A DNA stretch of 42,050 bases from Saccharofermentans sp. (GTDB lineage Bacteria; Bacillota; Clostridia; Saccharofermentanales; Saccharofermentanaceae), in contig JAIKZM010000161.1 of assembly GCA_024682215.1 (NCBI GenBank), positions 1 through 42,050 of the forward strand, read 5' to 3'. Positions within the stretch are counted from its first letter, which is position 1. The number at the start of each line of letters is the position of its first letter. Made by a program: the position numbers and the translations under genes. The notes under the pieces are model-generated. The model saw only the letters and a list, made by a program, of their open reading frames with translations. It searched no databases and was not told where the DNA came from. Positions 17,530 through 27,350 of the stretch are shown here, piece by piece.

Positions 17530-17568
17530 ATGGTTGCATTTGTCTTCGAATATGTATATCTTTTTTTC

Positions 17569-19464
17569 ATGCCTTTATTAACTGTTCAGAATATATCAAT
17601 GAGTTATGGTGAAAGACGCGTCTTGAGCGACGTGTCTTTTCGTGTGAACAAAGGCGACAGGATCGCTTTCATCGGTGATAATGGTGCAGGCAAATCCACA
17701 TTGTTCAAGATAATCAGAGGCACGTTAACTCCCGAATCGGGAGAGATACTCATGCATGGCCAGACCATCGCCGGATACCTTTCACAGCGGATAGAAGAAC
17801 AGGATCTTTCATCTGCAACACTCAAGCCTTCCAATCTGATAGAGCTTGAATCAAAGTTATCCTCGCTTGAAAAAGAGATATCAAAACTCTCGGTCGATGA
17901 TCCTGATACATTAGAACTTAAGAACGCGATGAATGAATATTCCAACGTTCGCGCAGCATATGAATCAGCAGGCGGTTACGATTATGAATACCGTCTGAAC
18001 GATGCGCTCAGAGGTCTAGGTCTTGGTGACATGACAGACGGCAACAGAACTGATTTCTCTTCGATGTCAGGTGGTGAGAAGATGCGCGTATGCCTCGCGC
18101 GTCTCATTGTCGATCATCCGGATATACTCATGCTCGACGAGCCTACCAACCATCTCGACATGGAAGCCGTTGAATGGCTTGAAGGATTTCTTTCATCCTA
18201 CGGCGGTGCGGTTTTCGTAATTACTCACGACAGACATTTCATCGATTCTGTTGCAACGCGCGTCATCGAACTGGACGGCGGAAGGATAAGAGAATACAAA
18301 GGAAACTATTCCGATTACGTAATTCAGAAAGAAGAATTTCTGAAAACGCAGACTGCGGTCATAGAAAATCTTGAAGCAGAACTTTCGCATCAGCTCGATG
18401 TAAAACAGACCATGCTTTCGCACAGAAACATCTCCGGTTATCACCAGAGGGAGAAGATGGTCGACAAGCTCGCAGACGTTCTCGAAAGGGAACGTGCAAA
18501 GCTTCCCGCGCAGTATGCGAAGATGAGTTTTACCGCGGTTCCGCTGGAGCGTTCGGGAAGATCTGACAAGATCCTTCTTGAAGTTTCCGGTGTATCAAAG
18601 AGATTCGATGACTGCGATACCGATCTGTTCTCGAACATCTCATTTGAGCTTAAAGCTGATGAGAAACTTTTCTTATGCGGTCCGAACGGATGCGGCAAGA
18701 CAACGCTCCTTCAGATGCTCGCAGGCAAAGCTTACGGTACTGAAGGCAAGGTTACGATAGCGACCGGAACCAGCTGCGGATACATGGGTCAGTTCGTTCC
18801 TTTTGAAGATGAAACATCGACATGCTTTGACGAACTCGTGGACAGAAACGAAGGAATCAAGACCACTGAAGCACGATCTCTTCTTGCAAGATTCGGGTTC
18901 CGCGGAGACGATGCGTTTAAGATTATCAAAGACCTGTCAGGCGGAGAGAGATCAAGACTTTATCTTTGCTGTCTTCTTTCGGAACGTCCCGACATACTGT
19001 TCCTTGACGAGCCTACGAACCATCTGGACATCAATTCAAGAGAGATACTCGAGGATGCGATAAGGGAATATGACGGTGCGGTCATCTGTGTATCGCATGA
19101 CCGTTTCTTCATCGACAAATGTGCTGATACGATCCTTGGTTTTGCTGACGGAACAGCATCCGAATTTGAAAAATACGAGTACTACCGCAAGTCTGTCAGG
19201 AATACTGTGAAGCAGACTGAAGTGAAGACCGAGGTTACAGAAAAGCCGTCCAAGAAGAAAAATGCGGACAGGGTCGCATCTGCAAAACGCCGTCAGCGTC
19301 TCTCTGACATCGAGAAGGAAACACGCGCCCTTGAGAATGAGCAGAAGGAGATAGAATCAAGGTTCGGCACTGACGCGGGCGAGAAAGACTATAAGCGTTA
19401 TGCCGAGATATCAGCCAAACTTAATTCACTTTACGAAGAGTATTTCGAGCTTGGAGAAGAATAG
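17569..19464 (+). CDS. ABC-F family ATPase (ribosome-associated type)
   Basis: 631 aa from ATG 17569; an in-frame ATG at 17530 would add 13 residues, but ABC-F proteins usually start just before the first beta strand (MPLLTVQNISMSYG). Two ABC cassettes without membrane segments: Walker A GDNGAGKST and GPNGCGKTT; signatures MSGGEK and LSGGER; Walker B LMLDEPTNHLD and LFLDEPTNHLD, both with catalytic Glu. An inter-domain linker and a C-terminal coiled coil (about 570-631) match housekeeping YdiF/Uup types more than antibiotic-resistance types. ABC-F proteins bind the ribosomal E site and relieve stalled translation. Neither start has a Shine-Dalgarno sequence: only TATATC and seven T residues precede ATG 17569, which may mean leaderless translation. 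Confidence 0.9.
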   Translation: MPLLTVQNISMSYGERRVLSDVSFRVNKGDRIAFIGDNGAGKSTLFKIIRGTLTPESGEILMHGQTIAGYLSQRIEEQDLSSATLKPSNLIELESKLSSLEKEISKLSVDDPDTLELKNAMNEYSNVRAAYESAGGYDYEYRLNDALRGLGLGDMTDGNRTDFSSMSGGEKMRVCLARLIVDHPDILMLDEPTNHLDMEAVEWLEGFLSSYGGAVFVITHDRHFIDSVATRVIELDGGRIREYKGNYSDYVIQKEEFLKTQTAVIENLEAELSHQLDVKQTMLSHRNISGYHQREKMVDKLADVLERERAKLPAQYAKMSFTAVPLERSGRSDKILLEVSGVSKRFDDCDTDLFSNISFELKADEKLFLCGPNGCGKTTLLQMLAGKAYGTEGKVTIATGTSCGYMGQFVPFEDETSTCFDELVDRNEGIKTTEARSLLARFGFRGDDAFKIIKDLSGGERSRLYLCCLLSERPDILFLDEPTNHLDINSREILEDAIREYDGAVICVSHDRFFIDKCADTILGFADGTASEFEKYEYYRKSVRNTVKQTEVKTEVTEKPSKKKNADRVASAKRRQRLSDIEKETRALENEQKEIESRFGTDAGEKDYKRYAEISAKLNSLYEEYFELGEE

Positions 19465-19491
19465 ATTAATTTAATTAACTTACTTCAAGTA

Positions 19492-19530
19492 ATAAGAATA
19501 ATGTTGTAAAATTTTAGATATTATTCTTAT
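19492..19530 (+). promoter_or_regulatory. 11-bp perfect inverted repeat around the presumed leuC promoter
   Basis: ATAAGAATAAT (19492-19502) and ATTATTCTTAT (19520-19530) are exact inverted copies separated by 17 bp. They flank a TAAAAT box (19507-19512) that has TTCAAG 17 bp upstream. The layout suggests an operator for a dimeric repressor or activator of leuCDB-ppx-ppk, or an RNA hairpin. No T-box or leucine-rich leader peptide was found here. Confidence 0.5.
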
Positions 19531-19543
19531 ACGAGGTACTTAT

Positions 19544-20824
19544 ATGGGCATGACGATTACGCAGAAGATCCTGGCGGACCATGCCGGGGTGCCTGAAGTA
19601 AAAACGGGTGACCTTATCGAAGCAAGGCTCGATTATGTGCTCGGTAATGACGTTACCGCTCCTCCGGCGATCAAGATAATGAAAGAACTCGGATGCGGAA
19701 AAGTCTTCGATAAGGACAGGGTATGCCTGATCCAGGATCACTTCACACCCAATAAAGACATTAAATCCGCAGAACTCTGCAAGACTATGAGATGCTTTGC
19801 GCGCGAGCAGGAGATCAGCCATTTCTATGAGCTCGGCAGACGTGAGATGGGCATAGAGCATGTCATTCTTCCCGACAACGGAATAGTTCTTCCCGGTGAC
19901 ATGGTCATCGGTGCTGATTCGCATACATGTACTTACGGAGCGCTTGGCGCATTTTCGACAGGTGTCGGTTCCACTGACCTTGCCTGCGCGATGGCCAGGG
20001 GCATCACATGGTTTAAAGTACCCGATGCGATCAGGATCATACTCAAAGGAACGTTCAACAAATTCGTTACGGGCAAGGATCTCATCCTTCACATCATCGG
20101 CATGATCGGTGTTGACGGCGCTCTTTACAAGTCCTTGGAATTTGAAGGCGAGGGATTAAAGAGCATATCGATGGACGGAAGATTTACGATATGCAACATG
20201 GCGATAGAGTGCGGCGCGAAGAACGCTGTCTTCCCGTTTGACGAATACACTCTCAGGTATATAGCAAGGACAAATCCCAAGAGATTCTCTGCAAGCGATT
20301 ACAAGATCTATGAAGCGGATGAGGATGCGGAATATTCACAGACGATAGAGATCGATCTTGGTGATGTTCCGCTTACCGTTGCGCTTCCGAGCATTCCTTC
20401 CAACACGAAGAAGGCGGAGGACTGCAGGGATATAAAGATCGATCAGGTCGTGATAGGTTCCTGCACGAACGGAAGGCTCGAGGATATCGGAGCGGCTGCA
20501 CAGATCCTTAAGGGACTTAAGGTCCACAAGGATGTAAGGTGCATCATAATACCGGGATCCCAGAAGATATACAGATATGCGCTCGAGGCGGGCTGGCTTC
20601 AGATCTTTGACGATGCTGGATGCGTTATTTCCACTCCTACGTGCGGACCTTGCCTTGGCGGCCATATGGGCGTTCTCGCAAAAGGCGAGAGATGCGTTGC
20701 CACGACAAACAGGAATTTCGTCGGAAGAATGGGTGATACCGGTTCTGAAGTGATTCTCAGCGGTGTTCCCGTTGCTGCTGCTTCGGCAGTACTTGGCCGC
20801 GTAGCAACGCCTGACGAACTTTGA
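19544..20824 (+). CDS. leuC: 3-isopropylmalate dehydratase large subunit
   Basis: 426 aa, the short clostridial/archaeal LeuC type. With LeuD it interconverts 2- and 3-isopropylmalate in leucine synthesis, using a [4Fe-4S] cluster. Cluster ligands are visible as C307 (GSCTNGR) and C367/C370 (TCGPCLGG). Other aconitase-family blocks are [30 protein letters not shown] and FVGRMGD. GAGG lies 7 nt before ATG 19544. First gene of a probable five-gene operon; leuD follows after 11 nt. leuA is not in this window. Confidence 0.96.
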   Translation: MGMTITQKILADHAGVPEVKTGDLIEARLDYVLGNDVTAPPAIKIMKELGCGKVFDKDRVCLIQDHFTPNKDIKSAELCKTMRCFAREQEISHFYELGRREMGIEHVILPDNGIVLPGDMVIGADSHTCTYGALGAFSTGVGSTDLACAMARGITWFKVPDAIRIILKGTFNKFVTGKDLILHIIGMIGVDGALYKSLEFEGEGLKSISMDGRFTICNMAIECGAKNAVFPFDEYTLRYIARTNPKRFSASDYKIYEADEDAEYSQTIEIDLGDVPLTVALPSIPSNTKKAEDCRDIKIDQVVIGSCTNGRLEDIGAAAQILKGLKVHKDVRCIIIPGSQKIYRYALEAGWLQIFDDAGCVISTPTCGPCLGGHMGVLAKGERCVATTNRNFVGRMGDTGSEVILSGVPVAAASAVLGRVATPDEL

Positions 20825-20835
20825 CGGAGGTGCAT

Positions 20836-21330
20836 ATGATAGTTACCGGCAAAGCATTCAAATACGCAGATAACGTCGATACCGATGTCATAATTCCGGC
20901 AAGGTATCTTAATTCGAGCGATCCAGAACATCTTAAACAGCACTGCATGGAAGACATCGATGCAGATTTCGTTAAAGAAGTCAGCAACGGCGATATTATG
21001 GTCGCAGGGAAGAATTTCGGATGCGGTTCTTCAAGAGAACATGCTCCGGTTGCGATCAAGGCAAGCGGCATCTCGCTGGTCATAGCAGAGAGTTTTGCCA
21101 GGATCTTCTTCCGCAACTGCATCAATGTCGGACTGCCTATCCTTGAGTGTCCCGAGGCTGCAAGAGCGATATCCAAGGGCGATACCGTCAAAGCTGATTT
21201 TGATACAGGGATAATCGAGAATGTCACTAAGAATGAGAAATACCAGTCAAAGCCGTTTCCTGATTTTATCAACGGGATCATAGCAAGCGGCGGCCTTTTG
21301 GAATATACGAAAAAACAAACCGTAAAATAG
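20836..21330 (+). CDS. leuD: 3-isopropylmalate dehydratase small subunit
   Basis: 164 aa. ATG 20836 is preferred over a TTG 15 nt earlier because GGAGG (20826-20830) lies 5 nt before it. The swivel-domain motifs are complete: [43 protein letters not shown]. It completes the isomerase with LeuC. leuB starts 24 nt after the stop. Confidence 0.96.
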   Translation: MIVTGKAFKYADNVDTDVIIPARYLNSSDPEHLKQHCMEDIDADFVKEVSNGDIMVAGKNFGCGSSREHAPVAIKASGISLVIAESFARIFFRNCINVGLPILECPEAARAISKGDTVKADFDTGIIENVTKNEKYQSKPFPDFINGIIASGGLLEYTKKQTVK

Positions 21331-21354
21331 CAGGAAAGGGGAGATAGGAAAAGC

Positions 21355-22473
21355 ATGGGAAGATCTTATAACATTGTATCGATACCCGGCGACGGCATAG
21401 GTCCCGAGACCAACGGCGCGGCAGTAAGAGTTCTTGAAGCAGTTTCGAAGATATACGGCTTTGAGCCCAGGATAAAGGAATACAAGGCCGGCGGATGTGC
21501 GATCGATTCATTCGGTGTACCTCTTCCCGGCGAGACCCTCCATGCGTGCATGGATTCCGATGCTGTACTATTAGGCGCGGTCGGAGGTCCGAGATGGGAC
21601 ATGATCGAGGCTGAAAGAAGGCCTGAACAGGCTATCCTCGGACTCAGGCAGAGCATGCATCTTTACGCAAATCTTAGACCAGCCACTCTTCAGAAAGAAC
21701 TTGGAGATGTATCTCCTCTTAAGAATCCAGGTGACATAGACATGCTCATCGTCAGGGAACTGACGGGAGGCATCTATTTCGGAAAGCAGGGTTCATACAA
21801 GAGTTCCGAAAAACTCTTTGACGGAACCAGAAAGGGCATCGTTGCTTTCGATACCGAAACATATTCGGAGGCTGAGATCAGCAGGATATTAAGACGCGGT
21901 TTTGAATATGCCATGAAGCGCAGGAAAAAACTTACCGTCGTAGATAAGGCAAATGTCCTGAATACCAGCAGGCTCTGGCGCACTCTGGCAAAAGAGACCG
22001 CCAAGGAATACCCTGAAGTGGAACTCGACTTCCTTTACGTTGACAACTGCTCAATGCAGCTTGTCAGCAGACCTTCCACATTCGATGTAATAGTTACCTC
22101 CAACATGTTCGGAGACATTCTGTCGGATCTTGCCGGACAGATAACGGGTTCCGTAGGTCTTCTTCCGTCAGCGTCACTCGGAAATCCCGGCATGCCGGGC
22201 CTTTTCGAACCGATACACGGTTCAGCTCCTGATATCGCAGGTCAGAAGAAGGCAAATCCGATCGCATCGATACTTTCAGTCCAGCTCATGCTCAAGCTTC
22301 ATCTGGGCGAAAAGGACGCAGCTGAATCGATCTCGCGGGCGGTAAGGAAAACGCTTGCAGACGGTGCAAGAACGCCTGATATCGCGGTACACGGCGAAGA
22401 CGGCGTGAAGCAGAATATCATTCTCGTCAACACAGATGAGATGACAGACAGGATAATCGCAAATCTTGAATAA
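21355..22473 (+). CDS. leuB: 3-isopropylmalate dehydrogenase
   Basis: 372 aa, usual family length. It oxidatively decarboxylates 3-isopropylmalate with NAD+ to give ketoisocaproate precursor. Seen are the N-terminal [10 protein letters not shown], the substrate arginines in LRPAT and [12 protein letters not shown], metal-binding aspartates in [17 protein letters not shown], and [13 protein letters not shown] near the NAD site. AGGGGAG precedes the ATG. The following ppx gene starts 26 nt downstream with its own ribosome site, and no terminator separates them. Confidence 0.97.
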   Translation: MGRSYNIVSIPGDGIGPETNGAAVRVLEAVSKIYGFEPRIKEYKAGGCAIDSFGVPLPGETLHACMDSDAVLLGAVGGPRWDMIEAERRPEQAILGLRQSMHLYANLRPATLQKELGDVSPLKNPGDIDMLIVRELTGGIYFGKQGSYKSSEKLFDGTRKGIVAFDTETYSEAEISRILRRGFEYAMKRRKKLTVVDKANVLNTSRLWRTLAKETAKEYPEVELDFLYVDNCSMQLVSRPSTFDVIVTSNMFGDILSDLAGQITGSVGLLPSASLGNPGMPGLFEPIHGSAPDIAGQKKANPIASILSVQLMLKLHLGEKDAAESISRAVRKTLADGARTPDIAVHGEDGVKQNIILVNTDEMTDRIIANLE

Positions 22474-22499
22474 AAAGCTAATCAAAGGGAGAAGCTGAA

Positions 22500-24041
22500 A
22501 TGGCAAAAAAGCTGATAGCCGTGATCGATATCGGATCGCTTACGGCGAGGATCAAGATATTTGAATTAAACGCAAAGGGCAAACCCAAGGAGATCGAGGC
22601 GGTCCGTAAGTTTACGGGTCTCGGTTCGAGAAGCTACAGATTAGGCACGATCCAGCCTGAGCAGGTGGACGAGCTTTGCAGATGCCTTAAGATGTTCGAC
22701 GAGAAGTGCCGCGAATACGGTGTTACAAGGGTTTTCTGCGTAGCAACTTCCGCATTCAGAGACGCCACCAACGCCGATATCGTCATCGAAAAGATCAGAA
22801 CCAGGACAGGCTTTAAGATAAAGGTCCTTGATAACGCCATGGAAAGGTATTACCAGACCATTGCGGTTCAGGCCATCTATCCTGATTTCGGAAAGATGAT
22901 CGAGAACGGAACCATGATCCTCGACATCGGTTCAGGTTCTCTGCAGGCGTCGGTTTACGATAAATCCGAATTCGTTTTCAGCCAGAACCTTGTATTGGGA
23001 TCACTCCGTATCTCGGGCATGCTGTCTGACCTCCAGAGCAGGACTACTCATTATGAGGATGTTTTGGAGGAGTTCATTGCGCAGGACTTAAACGATTATC
23101 ACGCAGTGGAACCCAAGGGCATAACATACCGCAACCTCATCGCTTTTTCGGGCGAGATGGGATTCATAAAGAAGCTTTCGGGCCATGATTCAATGGGCTC
23201 ATGCGAGCTTACAAAAGAGGAGTTCCTTAAAGTCTACGAGTATCTTCTCAAGACGAGACCTTCGGATCTTACGCTGATAGATAAGGTTCCTTCCATGATC
23301 GCACCGCTCCTTTTGCCGACGGCCCTGATCGTAAAGAACATCCTTGAATACACGGGCGTTGATTCGATCTACATGCCGCACGCTTCTCTTTCTGACGGAA
23401 TCGTTTACCATTACTGTTATACGACCCTGGGCCTTAAGGCTCCGTTTGCTCCCGACAGTTATCTGATCTCGGCGGCAAGACACATCGCGAAGCGGTACAG
23501 ATCAGACAAGAAGCATGTTGAGTTTGTTGAAAAGACCGCGCTTAAGATGTTTGACGAACTTAAGGACGTCAGCGGTCTCGGAGAGCGTGACAGGCTGCTC
23601 CTTCAGGTAGCGGTTATACTCCATGAGATAGGCAAGTTCGTTCACGCCAGAAACCACAGTGACGCTGCATATTCGGTCATTAAATACACAAATCTGATGG
23701 GACTCGATCACGATGAGCTCAACATGGTCGCTCTAATCGTCCGCCTCTATCCGAGGAGCAATCCCTACGACAGCTACTACTATTCCTTGCTGCCGTCCAA
23801 CCAGAAGGTCATCGTTTCCAAACTTACGTCGATCTTAAAGATAGCGGATGCATGTGATGCCTCCCACAAGGAAAAGGCTAAAAAGATCACGTGTTCGATC
23901 AATGAAAACAAATTCGTCACTGTGTGCGAAGCACCTGACGACATGTCTTTCGAGCTGTGGGCTTTTGAGAACCGCGGCAAGATGTTTGAGGATGTCATGG
24001 GCATCAAGCCCGTGCTCAAGGCAAGGAGGAGAGAAGTCTGA
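22500..24041 (+). CDS. ppx: Ppx/GppA family phosphatase (exopolyphosphatase)
   Basis: 513 aa. The N-terminal actin-like fold has the phosphate loops VIDIGSLTARI and LDIGSGSLQASVY and the family block VATSAFRDATN. The C-terminal half is HD-like (ILHEIGKFVHARNHSDAAYSVI), as in E. coli Ppx and GppA. These enzymes release phosphate from long polyphosphate or from pppGpp; which one is used here cannot be read. AAAGGGAG precedes the ATG. The last base of its stop overlaps the ppk1 start (TGATGG), so degrading and synthesising enzymes are translationally coupled, at the end of the leucine operon. Confidence 0.92.
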   Translation: MAKKLIAVIDIGSLTARIKIFELNAKGKPKEIEAVRKFTGLGSRSYRLGTIQPEQVDELCRCLKMFDEKCREYGVTRVFCVATSAFRDATNADIVIEKIRTRTGFKIKVLDNAMERYYQTIAVQAIYPDFGKMIENGTMILDIGSGSLQASVYDKSEFVFSQNLVLGSLRISGMLSDLQSRTTHYEDVLEEFIAQDLNDYHAVEPKGITYRNLIAFSGEMGFIKKLSGHDSMGSCELTKEEFLKVYEYLLKTRPSDLTLIDKVPSMIAPLLLPTALIVKNILEYTGVDSIYMPHASLSDGIVYHYCYTTLGLKAPFAPDSYLISAARHIAKRYRSDKKHVEFVEKTALKMFDELKDVSGLGERDRLLLQVAVILHEIGKFVHARNHSDAAYSVIKYTNLMGLDHDELNMVALIVRLYPRSNPYDSYYYSLLPSNQKVIVSKLTSILKIADACDASHKEKAKKITCSINENKFVTVCEAPDDMSFELWAFENRGKMFEDVMGIKPVLKARRREV

Positions 24042-26461
24042 TGGCAGTTAGAAAAACACCGGCAAAGAAGACTACGGTAAAAAAGACTACGGCAAAAAAG
24101 ACAGCGGTAAAGAAAGCTTCGGCATCAAGTGCCGAAAAGAAGCCCAGAGGCGTTAAGGTCGCGCTTAAGAAGACTTCTGCTCCGAAACCGGAGGTGGCTG
24201 CCAAGAAGCCTTCCGCGGCTACTGAGAAGACAAAGGATTACAAGTCTGACAAGTATGCTTCATTCCTGAGCTCAAACGCTAAATTCTTTAACCGTGAGCT
24301 TTCGTGGATCGAATTCGACGAGCGTATCCTTCATGAGGCAAGAGACGTAAAAAATCCTCTCCTTGAGAGGCTCAACTTCCTTTCGATTACTGCTTCCAAC
24401 CTTGATGAATTCTACATTGTCCGTGTTGCGTCGCTCAGGGACATGCAGAGTATTGAATTTACCGAAAAGGATATCGCGGGATTTACGGTCAGCGAACAGC
24501 TTGAACGTATCGATGAGAGGACCAGAAAGCTCATGTTCCTCATGTATTCCACATACGGACGCACGCTTGTACCGGCACTTGCCCAGGAGAAGATCTTCCT
24601 CAAGGATTATTCCGAACTCGGTAAAGAAGAGCAGGAGATAGCAGATTCATATTTCAGGGATGTTCTCTATCCTGTCCTCACACCGATGGCGGTGGATTCT
24701 TCAAGGCCGTTTCCTCTTATCTATAACCGCATGCTGAACATGTGCGTAATGCTCGAGAACGATCCGGGCAGGGTAAGGCTCCGTGACAAAGCTGCTGACG
24801 GCATCTCCAATTCAAAGAAGAAAGCTTCTGCCGAAAAGGAGGATCAGGAGAAACACATGTATGCGACCGTCCAGATCCCGACGGTAGTAAAGAGACTTTA
24901 TCAGATAACAACGGCTGACGGAGACATCTTCGTACCTATTGAACAGATAATCATGGCAAATGTCAACGAACTGTTTGACGGCCAGAAGGTAATAGCAGCA
25001 GGCTTCTACCGCGTAATGAGAAATGCCGACCTCGACATCGACGAGGACGAGGCGGAAGACCTCTTAAAAGAGATCGAAGAGCAGGTAAGACGCAGGAGAT
25101 TCGGCGAGATCATCAGGCTTGAGATCCAGGATGACATGGATCCGGATCTTCTCAAGTACCTTATCAAGGAACTCGGAGTCAACAAGAAGGATATCTTTAG
25201 CGTAAACGGTCCAATCGATCTCACGTTCCTGTCAAAACTTACCTCGGCATGCAAGGCAAAGCATCCGGATCTGTGCTATCCGCCGCATGAACCCGCCGAA
25301 CCGGCATCATTTGACGGCCCTGTCAGCGAACTTGATATCTTCGCGCAGATCAGGGAGAAGGACCGTATCGTGCATCATCCCTACGAGAGCTTTGAGCCTG
25401 TGCTCGAATTCATAAGGCAGGCGGCAAGGGATCCCAACGTTCTTGCCATCAAGCAGACGCTTTACCGTGTATCTGACAGATCCCCGATCATTGCATCGCT
25501 CCTTGAGGCGGCTCAGTGCGGAAAGCAGGTAATGGTACTCGTTGAGCTCAAGGCAAGGTTTGATGAGGAGAACAACATCAACTGGGCAAAGATGCTCGAA
25601 AATGCTGGCTGCCACGTTATCTACGGCCTTGTCGGCCTTAAGACGCACAGTAAGATCACACTCGTTGTGCGTAAGGAAGAAGACGGCATCAGACGTTATC
25701 TGCACCTTGCAACGGGCAACTATAACGACATTACCGCGAAGATATATACGGACATAGGACTTTTCACGGCTTCAGAGAGCTTCGGCGAAGACGCTTCGCA
25801 GTTCTTCAACATGCTTTCAGGCTTCTCGATCCCTCAGGTCTGGAACAGGCTTGTTCCCGCACCTTTGTGGATGAAGGATTACTTTATCCAGAAGATCAGG
25901 CAGGAGGCTGAAAACGCGCGTAACGGAAAGCCCGCGAGGATCGTAGCCAAGATCAATTCGCTTGTTGACGAGGTGATCATCAAAGAACTCTACGAGGCAT
26001 CATGTGCCGGCGTAAGGATCGATCTTATAGTAAGAGGCATATGCTGCCTTAGGGCAGGCATTCCCGGAATGTCCGAAAACATAACCGTTCGTTCGATCAC
26101 GGGACGTTTCCTCGAGCACTCCAGGATCTTCTATTTCTATAATGAAGGCCATGAGGATCTTTATCTGGCATCTGCCGACTGGATGCCCAGAAACCTCAAC
26201 AGGCGTGTCGAGCTCCTGTTCCCGGTCGAGGACAGCGACTGCAGAGCCAGAGTTATGGAAGTGCTTGAAGTTGAACTCGCAGACACGGTCCGCGTCAGCT
26301 TCCTTAATCCTGACGGAACATATTCCAAACTTGACCTCAGGGGCAAGACGAAACTGGATTCACAGAAGAGGCTTATCGAGCTTGCAGATGAGGCAGCCGC
26401 GCTCCGCAACAGGAACGAGGATAACATCGAATTCACGCCTGCGGAGAGCCCGAGAAGCTGA
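24041..26461 (+). CDS. ppk1: Polyphosphate kinase 1 with a Lys-rich histone-like N-terminal tail
   Basis: 806 aa, about 100 longer than common PPK1. Residues 1-71 are a Lys/Ala/Thr/Pro tail with about 21 lysines in AKKTTVKK-type repeats, not part of the usual enzyme. The canonical enzyme starts at about 80 (FFNRELSWIEFDERIL). Both catalytic histidines are present with the expected 19-residue spacing: H536 in LKTHSKI and H555 in YLHLATGNYN. ALIKQTLYRVS-type and GICCLRAG blocks also fit. It moves ATP gamma-phosphate onto polyphosphate. A small Lys-rich insertion (NSKKKASAEKEDQEK) lies near 257. AAGGAGGAG precedes the ATG. The tail could bind polyphosphate, nucleic acid or be modified; this is inference. 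Confidence 0.95.
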   Translation: MAVRKTPAKKTTVKKTTAKKTAVKKASASSAEKKPRGVKVALKKTSAPKPEVAAKKPSAATEKTKDYKSDKYASFLSSNAKFFNRELSWIEFDERILHEARDVKNPLLERLNFLSITASNLDEFYIVRVASLRDMQSIEFTEKDIAGFTVSEQLERIDERTRKLMFLMYSTYGRTLVPALAQEKIFLKDYSELGKEEQEIADSYFRDVLYPVLTPMAVDSSRPFPLIYNRMLNMCVMLENDPGRVRLRDKAADGISNSKKKASAEKEDQEKHMYATVQIPTVVKRLYQITTADGDIFVPIEQIIMANVNELFDGQKVIAAGFYRVMRNADLDIDEDEAEDLLKEIEEQVRRRRFGEIIRLEIQDDMDPDLLKYLIKELGVNKKDIFSVNGPIDLTFLSKLTSACKAKHPDLCYPPHEPAEPASFDGPVSELDIFAQIREKDRIVHHPYESFEPVLEFIRQAARDPNVLAIKQTLYRVSDRSPIIASLLEAAQCGKQVMVLVELKARFDEENNINWAKMLENAGCHVIYGLVGLKTHSKITLVVRKEEDGIRRYLHLATGNYNDITAKIYTDIGLFTASESFGEDASQFFNMLSGFSIPQVWNRLVPAPLWMKDYFIQKIRQEAENARNGKPARIVAKINSLVDEVIIKELYEASCAGVRIDLIVRGICCLRAGIPGMSENITVRSITGRFLEHSRIFYFYNEGHEDLYLASADWMPRNLNRRVELLFPVEDSDCRARVMEVLEVELADTVRVSFLNPDGTYSKLDLRGKTKLDSQKRLIELADEAAALRNRNEDNIEFTPAESPRS

Positions 26462-26490
26462 TAAGCAACACTTTTGCCATATTTTGTTGA

Positions 26491-26519
26491 TTGACTTTGA
26501 AAGCCTTTATTTATATGTT
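26491..26519 (+). promoter_or_regulatory. Promoter for the TPM-domain lipoprotein gene
   Basis: TTGACT (26491-26496), 17-bp spacer, TATGTT (26514-26519), the same -10 form as the histone-like gene promoter. GGAGG precedes the ATG at 26550. Confidence 0.7.
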
Positions 26520-26549
26520 TAATGCAGATTTTAATGTTGGAGGCCAACA

Positions 26550-27254
26550 ATGAAGAGGATAAAGATAGTATCGGTTCTGCTTGCGGCGTCATTGGCTGCT
26601 TCTGCCTTTGCCGGATGTAAGAAAAAGCCCGTAACGAGCGCGGTTATCGTTTCAACGCCTGCAGTTACGACAGCGGCACCGGCACCGACTACCGAGTCAA
26701 CAACAGAGGCACTTGCACCTTCTATCGTGTCTGAAGATACCGAAGAAGAGACATCTGCGACTTTCGCAACCGTTCCCACAACCGAGGAGACAACAGAAAA
26801 GCCCACTCCTACGCCCAAGCCGACAAGCACGCCTGCGCCCACACCGTCTGTAAAGATCACGACTCATGTAAAGGATGAGGCCAACGTGATCAAGAACGAT
26901 GCGGCTCTCGAGGCTAAACTTGCCGAGTTCGAGAAGGCAACGAAGATCATTCCCGTAATCTATACGGTCAAGACAAATCTTACCGGTGATGATTTCAGGA
27001 CATATACCAAGAATATCTACAAGAATAATTTCAAGGATCAGAACCACTTCCTGATCGTTTACAGGGTCGCAAAGAACGGCGGCGGCTGGTCATGGACGAC
27101 GAGCATCGGCACAAAGGCGTACCAGAAGCTCAACAAGGCCGGTGTGGCTTCCACATATTCGACCGATCTGTCCAATGCGCTCAAGAGCAACAAGGACAGG
27201 GGCAAGGGCTTTATCTCTTTCTTTGACAAGACGCAGAAGACTCTTGCAAAGTAA
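26550..27254 (+). CDS. Lipoprotein with TPM (YgcG-like) domain
   Basis: 234 aa. A lipoprotein signal peptide ends in a lipobox before Cys22 (SAFAGC). Residues 23-105 are a Thr/Pro/Glu-rich spacer (PTPTPKPTSTPAP), probably crossing the wall. Residues about 108-230 look like a TPM domain: VKDEANVIKNDAALEAKLAEFE is the typical opening, followed by IIPVIYTVKT and NHFLIVYRV. TPM domains occur in YgcG and plant TLP18.3; acid phosphatase activity is reported for the plant protein, but the bacterial role is unclear. It is a single gene with its own promoter between the ppk1 operon and glmS. Confidence 0.82.
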   Translation: MKRIKIVSVLLAASLAASAFAGCKKKPVTSAVIVSTPAVTTAAPAPTTESTTEALAPSIVSEDTEEETSATFATVPTTEETTEKPTPTPKPTSTPAPTPSVKITTHVKDEANVIKNDAALEAKLAEFEKATKIIPVIYTVKTNLTGDDFRTYTKNIYKNNFKDQNHFLIVYRVAKNGGGWSWTTSIGTKAYQKLNKAGVASTYSTDLSNALKSNKDRGKGFISFFDKTQKTLAK

Positions 27255-27263
27255 GGTTAAGTA

Positions 27264-27309
27264 TTTGCACACAAAATCAAAAGGCATCACGCCATGATGT
27301 CTGTGCAAA
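27264..27309. repeat. Two-part hairpin downstream of the lipoprotein gene
   Basis: TTTGCACA (27264-27271) and TGTGCAAA (27302-27309) are perfect 8-bp arms. Inside, GCATCA and TGATGT pair around CGCCA with one G-U. No T-run follows on the plus strand (A residues do), so it may protect the 3' end or terminate minus-strand transcription rather than act as a standard plus-strand terminator. Confidence 0.45.
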
Positions 27310-27315
27310 AAAATA

Positions 27316-27344
27316 TTTACATATTTTATTTGAAAGAATAAAAT
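27316..27344 (+). promoter_or_regulatory. Promoter of the glmS-purF-dapL transcript
   Basis: TTTACA (27316-27321), 17-bp spacer, TAAAAT (27339-27344). The start near 27351 gives a leader of about 170 nt before the glmS ATG. Confidence 0.65.
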
Positions 27345-27350
27345 ACACGC

